Translations under genes and position numbers: made by a program
The notes under the pieces: model-generated
Told to the model about the DNA's origin: nothing
Databases searched by the model: none
Seen by the model: only the letters and a program-made list of their open reading frames with translations
Origin: Pseudopontixanthobacter vadosimaris
GTDB taxonomy: Bacteria > Pseudomonadota > Alphaproteobacteria > Sphingomonadales > Sphingomonadaceae
Length of the DNA stretch: 64,000 nucleotides
NCBI RefSeq assembly: GCF_012979275.1
Contig: NZ_JABASZ010000014.1
Location: forward strand, 360,307-424,306
Direction of reading: 5' to 3'
Part shown: one piece after another, positions 14,767-24,153 of the stretch
Position numbering within the stretch: position 1 is the first letter of the stretch
How the letters are laid out: each line of letters opens with the position of its first letter

Positions 14767-16020
14767 TCAAGCAGCCCTCAAGACCGCAATGTTTTGCGGC
14801 TTGCCGCCGATGGAGTCGAGGAAGTCTGCCCAATCCTGCAACATTGCACGCCGAGGAGCGAGATATTCGGCAGCATTGTATGCTCCGCGAACTTCGTTTT
14901 CTTCGCTGTGTGCCAATTGCAGTTCGACCCAGTCTTCATGATATCGACGGATCCACATCGGGGGATCGCCGACCTCGACAAGCTGCTCATTCGCCCAGGT
15001 GCTCGCCAGACCCCTGAAGCCGTGAACAGTTTGCCGCCCGTGGTAACCGAGCCGATAGAGGCCATAGATCATCGTATTCTCTGAGAGCGGCATCTTGGGC
15101 TTCTGGCCTGGAAAGACGTATTTACCTTCGGACTTGCTGATCAAATCCTGAGCAAGAGAAGCGGCTTGTCGCGACAGTGGCACGATATGCTCGCGGCCCA
15201 TTTTCATCCGGTCAGCGCCAATGCGCCATACTGGTGAAGGTCCACCCATATCTTCGAACTCGTGCTTCTTGGCGAATCGAAGCTCCTTCGTCCGCACCCA
15301 TGTAAGAAGAGCGAAATTCAATGCTGCCCGGGTAATCTCGGAGCGTCTCTCACCCTCTTCTTGATATTGCCCGATCTTAATCATCAGCTCGGGTAGCTGC
15401 GCGAGAGGTAGCTTCGCCATATGCTTGACCCGAGGCCGTGGCTTCAGTGCCCCGCGAAGATGCGCAGTAGGGTCGGAATCACAAAGGCCGCTGGCAATAG
15501 CGAACTGGAACACCTGTCCAATACATTGCTTTGCCCGCCGACTGATGTCGAGCGCGCCGCGCTCTTCGATTTTCCGAATGACCTTCAGCACTTCTGGTGG
15601 AGTGATCTCATGCATCATGAGCTCGCCCAAGTCAGGAAACACATCCTGGTCCATGCGTGACCAGACACGCTTCGCATGCGCGGGATCGAGACTACTTGCT
15701 CTGTTCTGATGCCACATGGTGGCGATCGCCCTGAAGGTTTTGGCCTCTTCGAAGTCCCGACCCGGTTTGTGGACCATCGGGTCCCTGCCCTCAGCCAGCA
15801 CACCTTTGGCAACTTTCTTGAGTTCTCTTGCTGCCGCTATTCCTACTTCGGGATAGGCGCCGAAAGAAAGCAGCTTCTCCTTACCGTGGTAACGGTATTT
15901 CAGCCGCCAGAGCTTCGAGCCGTTCTTTTGAACAAGGAGGAATAGACCCTCCCCATCCGCAAGCTTGTATGGGCGCTCTGCCGCCTTCGCTTTTTTGATC
16001 TGAATCTCACTCAAGGCCAT
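14767..16020 (-). CDS. int: P4-type tyrosine integrase
   Basis: 417 residues, full length. The N-terminal arm-binding domain has the P4-integrase start MALSEIQIKKAKAAERPYKL and ADGEGLFLLVQKNGSKLWR. The core-binding helices follow, then a C-terminal catalytic domain with Arg243 (WVRTKELRFA), Lys273, His333 and Arg336 (HGFRGLAS), His371 and the nucleophile Tyr381 (AYNAAEYL). It would integrate and excise the element at the tRNA-Met 3' end, 178 bases away. The start at 16020 is preceded by inverted TACCCCC repeats that could serve as arm-type sites or control int. All catalytic residues are present, so the enzyme is probably active. Confidence 0.95.
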   Translation of the reverse strand: MALSEIQIKKAKAAERPYKLADGEGLFLLVQKNGSKLWRLKYRYHGKEKLLSFGAYPEVGIAAARELKKVAKGVLAEGRDPMVHKPGRDFEEAKTFRAIATMWHQNRASSLDPAHAKRVWSRMDQDVFPDLGELMMHEITPPEVLKVIRKIEERGALDISRRAKQCIGQVFQFAIASGLCDSDPTAHLRGALKPRPRVKHMAKLPLAQLPELMIKIGQYQEEGERRSEITRAALNFALLTWVRTKELRFAKKHEFEDMGGPSPVWRIGADRMKMGREHIVPLSRQAASLAQDLISKSEGKYVFPGQKPKMPLSENTMIYGLYRLGYHGRQTVHGFRGLASTWANEQLVEVGDPPMWIRRYHEDWVELQLAHSEENEVRGAYNAAEYLAPRRAMLQDWADFLDSIGGKPQNIAVLRAA

Positions 16021-16021
16021 T

Positions 16022-16119
16022 GGGGGTATCGCTCCTTTTCGCTACCCCCGGAAAATACCCCCAAAATACCCCCACACCAAATCCGGCTTCAAGCGAATGC
16101 AAGCGCACGCAAGCGGACG
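16022..16119. repeat. Repeat-rich segment between int and tRNA-Met (probable arm-type sites)
   Basis: TACCCCC occurs at 16043..16049, 16056..16062 and 16067..16073, with the inverted copy GGGGGTA at 16022..16028. Next to them a 10-base direct repeat CAAGCGNAYG is present three times at 16090..16119. CATGCGG follows twice (from 16163 and 16183) before the tRNA. Short repeats of this sort beside a P4-type integrase are typical of arm-type binding sites, which is inference here. Confidence 0.5.
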
Positions 16120-16198
16120 CGAATCGCTCACATCATTCTGTTTTAATTGAATTTTGCGGATGCATGCGGCCCCAAGCGAACCCATGCGGATTCGAGAA

Positions 16199-16275
16199 TG
16201 GTAGCGGAGGAGGGACTCGAACCCCCGACACGCGGATTATGATTCCGCTGCTCTAACCAGCTGAGCTACTCCGCC
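16199..16275 (-). tRNA. tRNA-Met(CAT), elongator type; attachment site of the element
   Basis: A 77-base tRNA with an encoded CCA. Anticodon stem GCGGA/TCCGC encloses the loop ATCATAA, giving anticodon CAT. The acceptor stem GGCGGAG/CTCCGCT has one G-U pair at position 1. It lacks the C1-A72 mismatch of initiator tRNA, so it is an elongator Met; a tRNA-Ile2 with lysidine cannot be excluded from sequence alone. The integrase lies downstream of its 3' end. Confidence 0.93.
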
Positions 16276-16351
16276 ACGGGCTGAAGATGGGTGGCAAGCA
16301 CCGCTTTTCGCCTGTTCAGCGCGGCGCGTTTAGGGCGGCTGCCGTTCGCGG

Positions 16352-16864
16352 TCAACCGCGAAACGACCAGGACTTCAGATGATTCCAGGGGCCACCGCGA
16401 TAGGCATGCATCGAGAGGCCGCGAAAACGGAAGTCGCGTGGCAGAATTTGCGGGCCGAGCAGCGCGTTCAGCTCCTTCGCCTCGCGCGCGGTAACCTTGT
16501 TCTGGATGGTGACGTGCAGGCGCGGCCTGTGGCCATCCTGCGGAGTGAGGAGACCGTGGAAGTGATCGGCCAGGTCCTGCCAGATCTGGACCATGCCCGG
16601 GCTGGTCAGTTTCAGCGCATTGCCCCGCCCCAGCGGCATCAGCCCTTCAAGCCTGCCTGCGACGGGTGCGTTCGCAGCAGCGATCGCGGCGAGCGCGTCG
16701 CGAATTTCGCTCTCGCAGGATGGCGGCAGCGCGTGGAACAGGGTGACATGCGCCTTCAGATGGTTGCGTTCGGGCGGAAAATGGCGGTCGCGCAAGGCCG
16801 TGGCCCAGCTCTGCATGTCCTGCGCCAGGTCCGCCGTCAGGATGAGGGGCGCATCGCCGGCCAT
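16352..16864 (-). CDS. 2'-5' RNA ligase / cyclic phosphodiesterase family protein
   Basis: 170 residues with the two HxT motifs of the 2H phosphoesterase superfamily: HVTLFH about a third of the way in and HVTIQNK near the C-terminus. Bacterial members (ThpR) hydrolyse cyclic phosphodiesters or join 2'-5' RNA ends in vitro; the physiological substrate is unsettled. The start at 16864 (MAGDAPLILTADL) lies 10 bases after the mltG stop on the same strand, so it is probably the end of the acpP-fabF-mltG transcript. The upstream extension within mltG is rejected. It is the first core gene to the right of the island. Confidence 0.85.
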   Translation of the reverse strand: MAGDAPLILTADLAQDMQSWATALRDRHFPPERNHLKAHVTLFHALPPSCESEIRDALAAIAAANAPVAGRLEGLMPLGRGNALKLTSPGMVQIWQDLADHFHGLLTPQDGHRPRLHVTIQNKVTAREAKELNALLGPQILPRDFRFRGLSMHAYRGGPWNHLKSWSFRG

Positions 16865-16874
16865 TCGCCCGCGG

Positions 16875-17846
16875 TCACATTTCGCCGCGCTGCCGGCGGA
16901 GCGCGAACCATTTGGCAACATTGGCATTATGTTCGGCCAGCGTCTCGGCAAAGGCGTGCCCGCCCGTGCCATCTGCGACCATATAGACTGCATTCGTATC
17001 GGCCGGGTTCAAGACCGCCGCGATCGCGCCCCTGCCCGGATTGGTGATCGGCCCCTTCGGCAGTCCCACCATGGAATAGGTATTATAATCGTTCACCGCC
17101 GCTATTTCGGATCGGCGGATGCGCCTGCCCAGCGGCTTGCCCTTCGTGATCGGGTAGATGATCGTCGGATCGGCCTGCAGCATCATGCCCTGACGCACAC
17201 GGTTGGAATAGAGGCCCGCAACCATCTCGCGCTCGCTCGGGACACCGGTTTCCTTTTCAACGATCGAGGCCAGCGTGACGGCCTGCTGCGGAGTGGAGAC
17301 GACCGTGTCGGAACTGCGCTTTGCCCAAAGTTCGTCCAGGGTTCCCGCCATCGCGTCCTGCATCCGCTTCAGCACTTCGGCGCGCGATTCGCCTCGTTCG
17401 AAATCATAGGTATCGGGCAGAACCGATCCTTCTGCCGGAACGGGCGCATCGCCGGTCAGCAGCGGGGTCGCCATCAGCCGCTCATGCACCAGGATCGACG
17501 GCATGCCTTCGGGAATTGTCACGAAGCGCCGGATCACCTCGCCATGCTGCAGCGTGTCGAGTATCTTTGCCGGGCTCGATCCGGCACGCAGCACGAATTC
17601 ACCCGCCTTGATCGGATCGCCGCTGCCGAAGATCTTTGCCCGCAACAGAAACCCGTCGGCCGACCCGATGTGGTCTTCTTCCGCCAGTTTGGCCGCCACG
17701 GCCGTGAGGGTGGCGCCGGATGGCACGACGAAGGCCGTATCGTCTTCCAGGTCGGCATCGCCATACCATCCCGCCGCGAAGACGGCGACAGCAGCCAGCA
17801 ACGCCAGCAGCCCGGCCAGCGCGATGATCCAGCCCTTCCTCATCAT
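16875..17846 (-). CDS. mltG: Endolytic transglycosylase MltG
   Basis: 323 residues. One N-terminal membrane anchor (GWIIALAGLLALLAAVAVFAA) is followed by a periplasmic YceG domain with the catalytic glutamate in LASIVEKETGVPSEREMVAGL and the conserved YNTYSMVGLPKGPITNPG. MltG cuts nascent glycan strands and so limits their length. It starts 2 bases after the fabF stop and lies next to fabF, as in many bacteria (acpP-fabF-mltG). Confidence 0.95.
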   Translation of the reverse strand: MMRKGWIIALAGLLALLAAVAVFAAGWYGDADLEDDTAFVVPSGATLTAVAAKLAEEDHIGSADGFLLRAKIFGSGDPIKAGEFVLRAGSSPAKILDTLQHGEVIRRFVTIPEGMPSILVHERLMATPLLTGDAPVPAEGSVLPDTYDFERGESRAEVLKRMQDAMAGTLDELWAKRSSDTVVSTPQQAVTLASIVEKETGVPSEREMVAGLYSNRVRQGMMLQADPTIIYPITKGKPLGRRIRRSEIAAVNDYNTYSMVGLPKGPITNPGRGAIAAVLNPADTNAVYMVADGTGGHAFAETLAEHNANVAKWFALRRQRGEM

Positions 17847-17848
17847 GT

Positions 17849-19111
17849 TTAGTCGGGCCGCTTCATCACGAGACTTGCATTGGTTCCGCCGAATCCGAAG
17901 CTGTTGTTCAGCACGGCGCGAATTTCACGCTTCCGGGCGGTGTGGGGCACGAGATCCACACCGACGCAGCCTTCACTGGGATTGTCGAGATTGAGCGTCG
18001 GCGGCGCAATCTGGTCGCGCATGGCGAGAATGCAGAAGATCGATTCGACTGCCCCTGCGCCGCCGAGCAGATGCCCGATGGCGGATTTCGTCGAGCTCAT
18101 CGACACGCGGGCGATCTCGTCTCCGAACAGGCGGCGGACAGCGCCCAGTTCAAGCTCGTCGCCAAGCGGCGTCGATGTCCCATGTGCGTTGATATAGTCG
18201 ATGTCTGCCGGCCCGACCCCGGCCTTGCGCAGGGCCATCTGCATCGAACGGAACGCGCCCGAACCTTCGGGATGCGGTGCGGTGACGTGATAGGCATCGC
18301 CCGAAAGACCATAGCCGATCACTTCGGCATAGATTTTCGCCCCGCGTGCCTTTGCGTGTTCATATTCCTCGAGCACGACGACACCGGCGCCTTCACCCAT
18401 GACGAAGCCGTCGCGCGCAACGTCATAAGGACGGCTGGCTTTTTCGGGCTGATCGTTGAAGGCGGTGCTGAGCGCGCGCGCCTGGGCAAAACCGGCGATG
18501 CCGATCGGGCAGATCGTCGCCTCCGCCCCGCCTGCCAGCATGATATCGGCATCGTCATCGCGGATCATCCGGGCCGCATCGCCAATGGAATGCGCGCCTG
18601 TCGAACAGGCCGTCACCACGGCATGATTTGGCCCCATCAGGCCATATTTGATCGAGACCTGCCCCGAAATCAGATTGATGAGGCGGCCATGCACGAAATG
18701 CGGCGAGACCCGCCCCGGCCCCTTCTCGGCCAGGATCAGCGATTCCTTCTCGATCCCGGGAAGTCCGCCGATGCCCGAACCGATGGAGCAACCGGCGCGC
18801 AGGCGCGCCGCCTCGTCCATGTCCTCCAGCCCGGCGTCCTCGATCGCCTGACCGGCGGCATCGATGCCATAGACGATGAACGGATCGACCTGGCGCTGCA
18901 CCTTGTGATCGACGCGCTTGTTCGCATCGAAACCATATTCGTGGTCAGCGGGTTTCACCTCGCAGGCGATGCGGCATTTCTGGTCCGATGCGTCGAAACG
19001 CGTGATCGGCCCTGCCCCGCTCTTCCCGGCTAGGATGTTGGACCAGGCTGTTTCGACATCGGCCCCGAGCGGGGTTACGAGACCGAGACCGGTTACGACG
19101 ACACGGCGCAT
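17849..19111 (-). CDS. fabF: 3-oxoacyl-ACP synthase II
   Basis: 420 residues with the full Cys-His-His triad of KAS II: VVTACSTGAHSIGDA (nucleophile Cys), INAHGTSTPLGD and KSAIGHLLGGAGAVES. The C-terminal NNSFGFGGTNASLVMK is intact. It elongates acyl-ACP with malonyl-ACP in fatty acid synthesis and, with acpP upstream and mltG downstream, forms a standard cluster. The start at 19111 is MRRVVVTGLGLVTPLG. Confidence 0.97.
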   Translation of the reverse strand: MRRVVVTGLGLVTPLGADVETAWSNILAGKSGAGPITRFDASDQKCRIACEVKPADHEYGFDANKRVDHKVQRQVDPFIVYGIDAAGQAIEDAGLEDMDEAARLRAGCSIGSGIGGLPGIEKESLILAEKGPGRVSPHFVHGRLINLISGQVSIKYGLMGPNHAVVTACSTGAHSIGDAARMIRDDDADIMLAGGAEATICPIGIAGFAQARALSTAFNDQPEKASRPYDVARDGFVMGEGAGVVVLEEYEHAKARGAKIYAEVIGYGLSGDAYHVTAPHPEGSGAFRSMQMALRKAGVGPADIDYINAHGTSTPLGDELELGAVRRLFGDEIARVSMSSTKSAIGHLLGGAGAVESIFCILAMRDQIAPPTLNLDNPSEGCVGVDLVPHTARKREIRAVLNNSFGFGGTNASLVMKRPD

Positions 19112-19130
19112 GCGACTCTCCGTTAAAATG

Positions 19131-19163
19131 CAACAGGCCCGGCCCTTACCGGGTCGAGCCTGT
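19131..19163 (-). promoter_or_regulatory. Hairpin between acpP and fabF
   Basis: ACAGGC...GCCTGT arms with an inner CCGG/CCGG pairing lie in the 126-base acpP-fabF gap. There is no uridine run. Such a hairpin could protect the acpP message or reduce read-through, which would fit the greater need for ACP than for FabF. Confidence 0.4.
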
Positions 19164-19237
19164 CATGGCCCGCTTGCCGCCGAGCAGTTCGGCGGGGCGC
19201 GCCCGAAATCATCTGCCAGGCAGCTTGACGGCTGTAA

Positions 19238-19474
19238 TCAGCCCTTGTGTTCTTCGATATATTTCGTCGCATCGCCGACGGTCGTGATTTTTTCAGCCGC
19301 ATCGTCGGGAATCTCGACGCCGAATTCTTCTTCGAATGCCATGACCAGTTCGACGATGTCGAGGCTGTCGGCACCCAGGTCGTCGATGAAGCTGGCTTCC
19401 TGAGTTACCTTTTCGGATTCGACGCCCAGATGCTCGACGACGATCTTCTGTACGCGTTCAGCAGTATCGCTCAT
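19238..19474 (-). CDS. acpP: Acyl carrier protein
   Basis: 78 residues, very acidic, with the phosphopantetheine attachment serine in [21 protein letters not shown]. The length and motif are those of the fatty-acid ACP. It carries growing acyl chains for FabF, FabZ and the KAS III enzyme also encoded in this window. It lies upstream of fabF on the same strand, separated by a hairpin-containing gap. Confidence 0.97.
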   Translation of the reverse strand: MSDTAERVQKIVVEHLGVESEKVTQEASFIDDLGADSLDIVELVMAFEEEFGVEIPDDAAEKITTVGDATKYIEEHKG

Positions 19475-19571
19475 GTTTTCCCTCTCGAAATTGCGGGTTG
19501 TTCATTTGTCTTTCGCCCTAATGAACGGCGCGCTGGCTGGCAAGTGCCCATGCGCCGCAGCGGGCATGGGC

Positions 19572-21389
19572 CTATTCGCCGATGTTGTCGGTCCGCACCT
19601 TCTCCGCCTCGGACGCACGCGGCTGTTCCAGCAGCCTGATATGCACGTCCTTCAGCTGCTGCCTGCTGACGGCGGAGGGCGCGCCCATCATCAGATCCTG
19701 CGCGCGCTGGTTCAGCGGGAAGGCGATGACCTCGCGTATGTTCGGTTCATCGGCCAGCAGCATGACGATGCGGTCGATACCGGGGGCCGAACCGCCATGC
19801 GGCGGCGCGCCCAGCTTGAACGCCTCGATCATGCCGGAAAACTGCGCGTCGACGACGTCCTTCGAATAGCCGGCGATCTCGAACGCCTTGTACATGATGT
19901 CGGGGCGGTGATTACGGATGGCGCCGCTGGACAGTTCGTAGCCGTTGCAGACGATATCATATTGCCATGCGAGGATGTCGAGCGGGTTCTGCTGTTCCAG
20001 CGCCTCCATCTCGCCCTGAGGCATCGAGAACGGGTTGTGGCTGAAGTCCACCTTGCCGAGCGCCTCGTCATATTCGAACATCGGGAAATCGACGATCCAG
20101 CAGAATTTGAAGCAGCCCTGCTCGATCAGGCCGAGTTCCTCGCCCACCCTGGTCCGCGCGGCACCGGCCAGCTTCGCAGCTTCGGCTTCCTTGCCCGCAG
20201 CGAAGAACAGCCCGTCATCGGGTCCGAGGCCCAGTTCGTCATACAGATCGGCCATCAGGTCAGGCCCGTGGTTCTTGGCGATGGGACCGCCAAATTCGCC
20301 CCCCTTGCGGGTGACATAGCCCAGCCCGGCAAAGCCGTCGCCGCGTGCCCAATTGTTCATGTCGTCGAAGAACTTGCGGCTCTTGTCGGCCGTGTCCGGC
20401 GCGGGGATGACGCGCACGCACCCGCCGCTGCCGACGATCTTTTCGAACAGGCCGAAGCCGGATTTCTCGAAATGCGAGGTCACGTCGCTGATGAGGAGCG
20501 GATTTCGCAGGTCCGGCTTGTCCGAACCGTATTTCAGCATCGCCTCGGCATAGGGGATGCGCGGGAATTCACCTGCGGGCGTGACCGACTTGCCGCCGGA
20601 AAACTCCTCGAACACGCCGGCCAGCACGGGTTCGATGGTGTTGAATACGTCTTCCTGCGTGACGAAGCTCATCTCGAAATCGAGCTGGTAGAATTCGGGG
20701 CTGCGATCGGAACGAAGATCTTCGTCGCGGAAGCAGGGGGCAATCTGGAAGTAGCGGTCGAAGCCCGCCACCATCAGCAATTGCTTGAACATCTGCGGCG
20801 CCTGCGGCAGCGCATAGAATGTGCCGGGATGCAGGCGGCTGGGCACCAGATAGTCGCGCGCGCCCTCGGGGCTGGACGCCGCCAGGATCGGCGTCTGATA
20901 TTCGCGGAAACCCTGCTCCACCATGCGGCGGCGCAGCGAGGTGATGACATCGCTGCGCAGGATGATGTTGCGGTGCATGCTCTCGCGGCGCAGATCGACA
21001 AAGCGGTATTTCAGGCGAATGTCTTCGGGATATTCCTGCTCGCCCGCGACCGGCAGGGGCAGTTCGTCGGCGCGGCTCTGCACCGTGACGGACCGGGCGA
21101 ATACCTCGATCTCACCGGTCGGCAGACTGGCGTTCACGGTCGCCTCGTCACGGGCCTTCACTTCGCCATCGATGGTGACCACGCTTTCCACGCGCAGCGA
21201 TTCCAGCAGGCCGAGCGCCGGGCTGTCCTCGTCCGCGACGATCTGGGTCATGCCGTAATGATCGCGCAGATCGACGAACAGCACGCCGCCATGGTCGCGC
21301 TTCCGGTGGACCCAGCCGGACAGGCGGACGGTATCGCCGACGTTGTCCTTCGTCAGCGCGGCGCAGGTGTGGGTGCGATAGGCGTGCAT
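19572..21389 (-). CDS. aspS: Aspartyl-tRNA synthetase
   Basis: 605-606 residues, the usual bacterial length. An N-terminal OB-fold anticodon-binding domain ([22 protein letters not shown]) is followed by the class II catalytic core with motif 2 in [19 protein letters not shown], the bacterial GAD insertion, and motif 3 in [22 protein letters not shown]. The start at 21389 ([13 protein letters not shown]) matches the family; an upstream in-frame ATG at 21446 adds non-conserved Arg-rich sequence. Many alphaproteobacterial AspRS are non-discriminating and also load tRNA-Asn; this cannot be decided here. Confidence 0.96.
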   Translation of the reverse strand: MHAYRTHTCAALTKDNVGDTVRLSGWVHRKRDHGGVLFVDLRDHYGMTQIVADEDSPALGLLESLRVESVVTIDGEVKARDEATVNASLPTGEIEVFARSVTVQSRADELPLPVAGEQEYPEDIRLKYRFVDLRRESMHRNIILRSDVITSLRRRMVEQGFREYQTPILAASSPEGARDYLVPSRLHPGTFYALPQAPQMFKQLLMVAGFDRYFQIAPCFRDEDLRSDRSPEFYQLDFEMSFVTQEDVFNTIEPVLAGVFEEFSGGKSVTPAGEFPRIPYAEAMLKYGSDKPDLRNPLLISDVTSHFEKSGFGLFEKIVGSGGCVRVIPAPDTADKSRKFFDDMNNWARGDGFAGLGYVTRKGGEFGGPIAKNHGPDLMADLYDELGLGPDDGLFFAAGKEAEAAKLAGAARTRVGEELGLIEQGCFKFCWIVDFPMFEYDEALGKVDFSHNPFSMPQGEMEALEQQNPLDILAWQYDIVCNGYELSSGAIRNHRPDIMYKAFEIAGYSKDVVDAQFSGMIEAFKLGAPPHGGSAPGIDRIVMLLADEPNIREVIAFPLNQRAQDLMMGAPSAVSRQQLKDVHIRLLEQPRASEAEKVRTDNIGE

Positions 21390-21571
21390 GGAGAGTCTTT
21401 CCATTAGGGAGGCTATGGGTCTAAGGCGTCTCGACCGGCGCCGCACATGCGGAACCGGTCTGTCCCTGGTGGGGCGCTAACAGGGGAAGCACCGCTCTTT
21501 GTCAAGGACGCGGAGCTTCTGGCAGGGGCTTCGGGCCCGCGGGGCGGCGAGCCGCCTGCATGTAGAAAAGA

Positions 21572-22825
21572 ATGATGAAAATACACGATCTCATTACCAC
21601 GACCGATGAACTGACCGCCTTGTGCGACCGACTGGCCGAGGCGGATTTTGTCACGGTGGATACCGAATTCATGCGCGAGAATACTTATTATCCGGAGCTC
21701 TGCCTGGTGCAGATCGCGGATGACAAGGAAGCCGCCGCGATCGACCCGATGGCCAAGGGCATAGACCTGTCGCCGCTGCTCGACCTGCTGTGCGACAATG
21801 AGGACGTGCTGAAAGTCTTTCACGCGGGCGGCCAGGATGTCGAGATTATCTACAACCTGACCGGCAAGACGCCGCATCCGATCTTCGACACGCAGATCGC
21901 GATGATGGCGATCAGCCAGTCGGAACAGATCGGCTATGCCAATCTGGTGGAAAGCTGGCTGGGCATCACGGTCGACAAGGGCGCGCGATTTACCGACTGG
22001 AGCCGCCGTCCGCTGACCGAACGGCAGATCGAATATGCCATCGGCGACGTGACGCATCTGTCGCGGCTATTTCCCAGGATGCTCAGGAAGCTGATCGGCA
22101 CCGGGCGCGGCGTGTGGCTGGATGCGGAGATGGAGAAACTGGCCGACCCGGCCAATTACGCGCAGGATCCCGGCGAGGCATGGAAGCGCATCCGCGCGCA
22201 GAGCCGGAAGGCCGACGTGCTGGGACGGTTGAAATCCCTCGCCGCGTGGCGGGAGAACGAAGCGCGGCACAAGAACATACCGCGCGGCCGGATCATGCGG
22301 GACGAGACCCTTGCCGACATCGCCGCTCACCCGCCGCGCGCGCAGGCGGACCTTGCCAAGGTGCGCGGATTATCCGCTGCCTGGAAGGACAATGATATCG
22401 GCAAGCGCATGATGGAGGTGATCGCCAGTGCCGAACCGCTGCCGAAGTCGGAAATGCCCGACCGGAACCGGCGCGGTGCGCCCCTGGGCAAGGAAGGCGC
22501 CCTGGTCGCTGACCTGCTGAAGCTGCTGTTAAAAATCCGCAGCCGCGAGATCGATGTCGCGCCGCGCCTGCTGACCCGCAGCGATGAGATGGAATCGCTC
22601 GCCGCCGGGATCCGCGATCTGCCCGTGCTGGAAGGTTGGCGCTATGACGTGTTCGGCAAGGATGCGCTGGAACTGGTCGAGGGCCGCGTCGGTTTCACCG
22701 TCAAGCAGGGCCGCCTCGAGATGACGCATTTCGAACGCGACGGTACGGAACGGAATTCGGCGCCTGCCGGCGATGCCCCGCCCCCGGTCATCAGCGACCA
22801 TGCGATCGGAGACGAGGAGGAGTGA
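21572..22825 (+). CDS. rnd: Ribonuclease D
   Basis: 417 residues. The DEDDy exonuclease domain has VTVDTEFMRENTYYPELCLVQIA, KVFHAGGQDVEIIYNL, FDTQIAMMA and EYAIGDVTHLSRLF, followed by a helical HRDC-like domain (WKRIRAQSRK, AAWRENEARHKNIPRGRIMRDE). It trims the 3' ends of tRNA precursors. It is divergent from aspS and its stop overlaps the OxyR start by 4 bases, so the two are co-transcribed. Two consecutive ATG codons open the gene, with AGAAAAGA before them. Confidence 0.94.
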   Translation: MMKIHDLITTTDELTALCDRLAEADFVTVDTEFMRENTYYPELCLVQIADDKEAAAIDPMAKGIDLSPLLDLLCDNEDVLKVFHAGGQDVEIIYNLTGKTPHPIFDTQIAMMAISQSEQIGYANLVESWLGITVDKGARFTDWSRRPLTERQIEYAIGDVTHLSRLFPRMLRKLIGTGRGVWLDAEMEKLADPANYAQDPGEAWKRIRAQSRKADVLGRLKSLAAWRENEARHKNIPRGRIMRDETLADIAAHPPRAQADLAKVRGLSAAWKDNDIGKRMMEVIASAEPLPKSEMPDRNRRGAPLGKEGALVADLLKLLLKIRSREIDVAPRLLTRSDEMESLAAGIRDLPVLEGWRYDVFGKDALELVEGRVGFTVKQGRLEMTHFERDGTERNSAPAGDAPPPVISDHAIGDEEE

Positions 22826-23718
22826 GCACCTATCTGCCTACGATCAAGCAGCTGCAATATCTGGTGGCGCTGCACGAACATGGGCATTTCGGCCGCGCCG
22901 CGGAGGCGAGCTTCGTATCGCAATCGACCCTGTCGGCAGGCATCCGCGAGCTGGAATCGCTGCTGGGCGTGACGCTTGTCGAACGCAGCCGCCGCGTCAT
23001 CCGTTTCACGCCTCTGGGCAACCAGGTGGTGGAAAAAGCGCACCGCCTGCTGCGCGAGGCAGAGGAATTGTCGGAACTGGTCCTCGCGGCTGGCAAGCCG
23101 CTGTCGGGCGAATTGCGGATGAGCGTGATCCCCACCATCGCGCCCTTCCTGCTGCCGCGCATGTTGCCCCGGCTAAGGCGGGAACGTCCCGACCTCAAGC
23201 TGTTCCTGCGCGAGGAACCGAGCCAGGATGCGATCGCTTCGCTGCATCAGGGCCGCGCCGATTGCGTGCTGCTGGCCCTGCCGTTCCCAACCGGCGAGGT
23301 GGACACCGCCCATATTGCCGACGATCGTCTGTTCGTTGCCATGCCCGAAGGGGAGCCGCGCGATCCGCCCGACGAGATCCCGGCGGCGATGATCGACGAT
23401 GGCCGCCTGCTGCTGCTGGAAGATGGCCACTGCCTGAAGGAACATGCGCTTGCCGCCTGCAACCGCCCCGGCCTGCGCGCCAATGCGGCCATGATCGGGA
23501 CCAGCCTGCATACGCTGGTCCAGATGGTCGATAACGGGCTTGGCGTGACCATGCTGCCCGAAATGGCGCTGGAGGCCGGTATCCTGCGCGACACGCAGGT
23601 CGTCGCCCGCCCTTTGAAGGCCAAGGCCGCGACGCGCGAGATCGTTCTTGCCTGGCGCCGCAATTCGCCTCGGTCCGAGGAATTCCGGCTGCTGGCGGAA
23701 GAGGTCCGTGCCGGCTGA
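22822..23718 (+). CDS. oxyR: Hydrogen-peroxide-responsive LysR regulator OxyR
   Basis: 298 residues. An N-terminal LysR helix-turn-helix (TIKQLQYLVALHEHGHFGRAAEASFVSQST) precedes the effector domain. Two cysteines in LLLLEDGHCLKEHALAAC align with Cys199 and Cys208 of E. coli OxyR, which form the disulfide on peroxide exposure, and this separates it from other LysR proteins. It begins with GTG at 22822, overlapping the rnd stop. No catalase or peroxiredoxin gene is next to it. The target genes are not visible. Confidence 0.9.
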   Translation: MSTYLPTIKQLQYLVALHEHGHFGRAAEASFVSQSTLSAGIRELESLLGVTLVERSRRVIRFTPLGNQVVEKAHRLLREAEELSELVLAAGKPLSGELRMSVIPTIAPFLLPRMLPRLRRERPDLKLFLREEPSQDAIASLHQGRADCVLLALPFPTGEVDTAHIADDRLFVAMPEGEPRDPPDEIPAAMIDDGRLLLLEDGHCLKEHALAACNRPGLRANAAMIGTSLHTLVQMVDNGLGVTMLPEMALEAGILRDTQVVARPLKAKAATREIVLAWRRNSPRSEEFRLLAEEVRAG

Positions 23719-23779
23719 TTCATTAATTATTGATCATTTTCGGCATAGGTATCTTCTCTGCAAGCCGGGGAGGGTTTCC

Positions 23780-24115
23780 ATGCGTTCCGACAATCGCTTC
23801 ATCGTCGATCAGGAGGTCGAATGCGACATTGCCGGCGAGCGCAACGCCGTGATGCTGTATAATCTGTCGCCCGGCGGCTGCATGATTGAAATGCGCAGGG
23901 AAGATGTCTCCGAAGGCAGCAAGGTGGAAGTGCGGCTGCGCGACCTGGCGAGCATACCGGGCCAGATCGTCTGGCGCATCGGCCGCAATGCAGGAGTCAA
24001 GTTCGAGACGCCGCTGCACCACAAAGTCGTCGAGCATTTCGGCTTTCGCGCGCCCGAAGAGGACTGCGACCCACACGACCCGCGCGACAGGTTTGGTAAT
24101 CCCATTCCGAACTGA
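23780..24115 (+). CDS. PilZ-domain protein
   Basis: 111 residues. The c-di-GMP-binding signature is partly visible: an Arg near the start (MRSDNRFIVDQEVEC) and VMLYNLSPGGCMIEM, the N-x-S-x-x-G strand of PilZ. A short acidic tail follows. The start at 23780 has GGGGAGGG before it. It could respond to c-di-GMP made or degraded by the GGDEF-EAL protein encoded 5 kb downstream, which is inference. The RxxxR box is not perfectly canonical. Confidence 0.82.
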   Translation: MRSDNRFIVDQEVECDIAGERNAVMLYNLSPGGCMIEMRREDVSEGSKVEVRLRDLASIPGQIVWRIGRNAGVKFETPLHHKVVEHFGFRAPEEDCDPHDPRDRFGNPIPN

Positions 24116-24153
24116 TTATTTGCGCCCGGCGTTTTATCGCCAGCTGCGAACAG

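Larger units (their letters stand above)
1..16198. mobile_element. Integrative element at tRNA-Met, right end (left end outside window)
   Basis: A P4-type tyrosine integrase at 14767..16020 sits next to the 3' end of tRNA-Met at 16199, the usual arrangement for islands that use a tRNA 3' end as attB. Everything to its left in the window is accessory: SSB-like, DUF2493, ArdC, ParB-like, methylase-helicase, primase-like, lytic transglycosylase and a mercury cargo. To the right lie core genes. I found no second copy of the tRNA 3' end in 1..16000, so the distal attachment site should lie left of base 1. No relaxase, type IV coupling protein or type IV secretion gene is visible here, so whether the element is conjugative or only mobilisable cannot be judged. 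Confidence 0.85.

Noticed and set aside
19473..21407. A 644-codon open frame on the plus strand opposite aspS, and similar long antisense frames elsewhere
   Set aside because: The minus-strand aspS is unambiguous; the opposite frame is a codon-bias shadow with low-complexity translation and no family motif.
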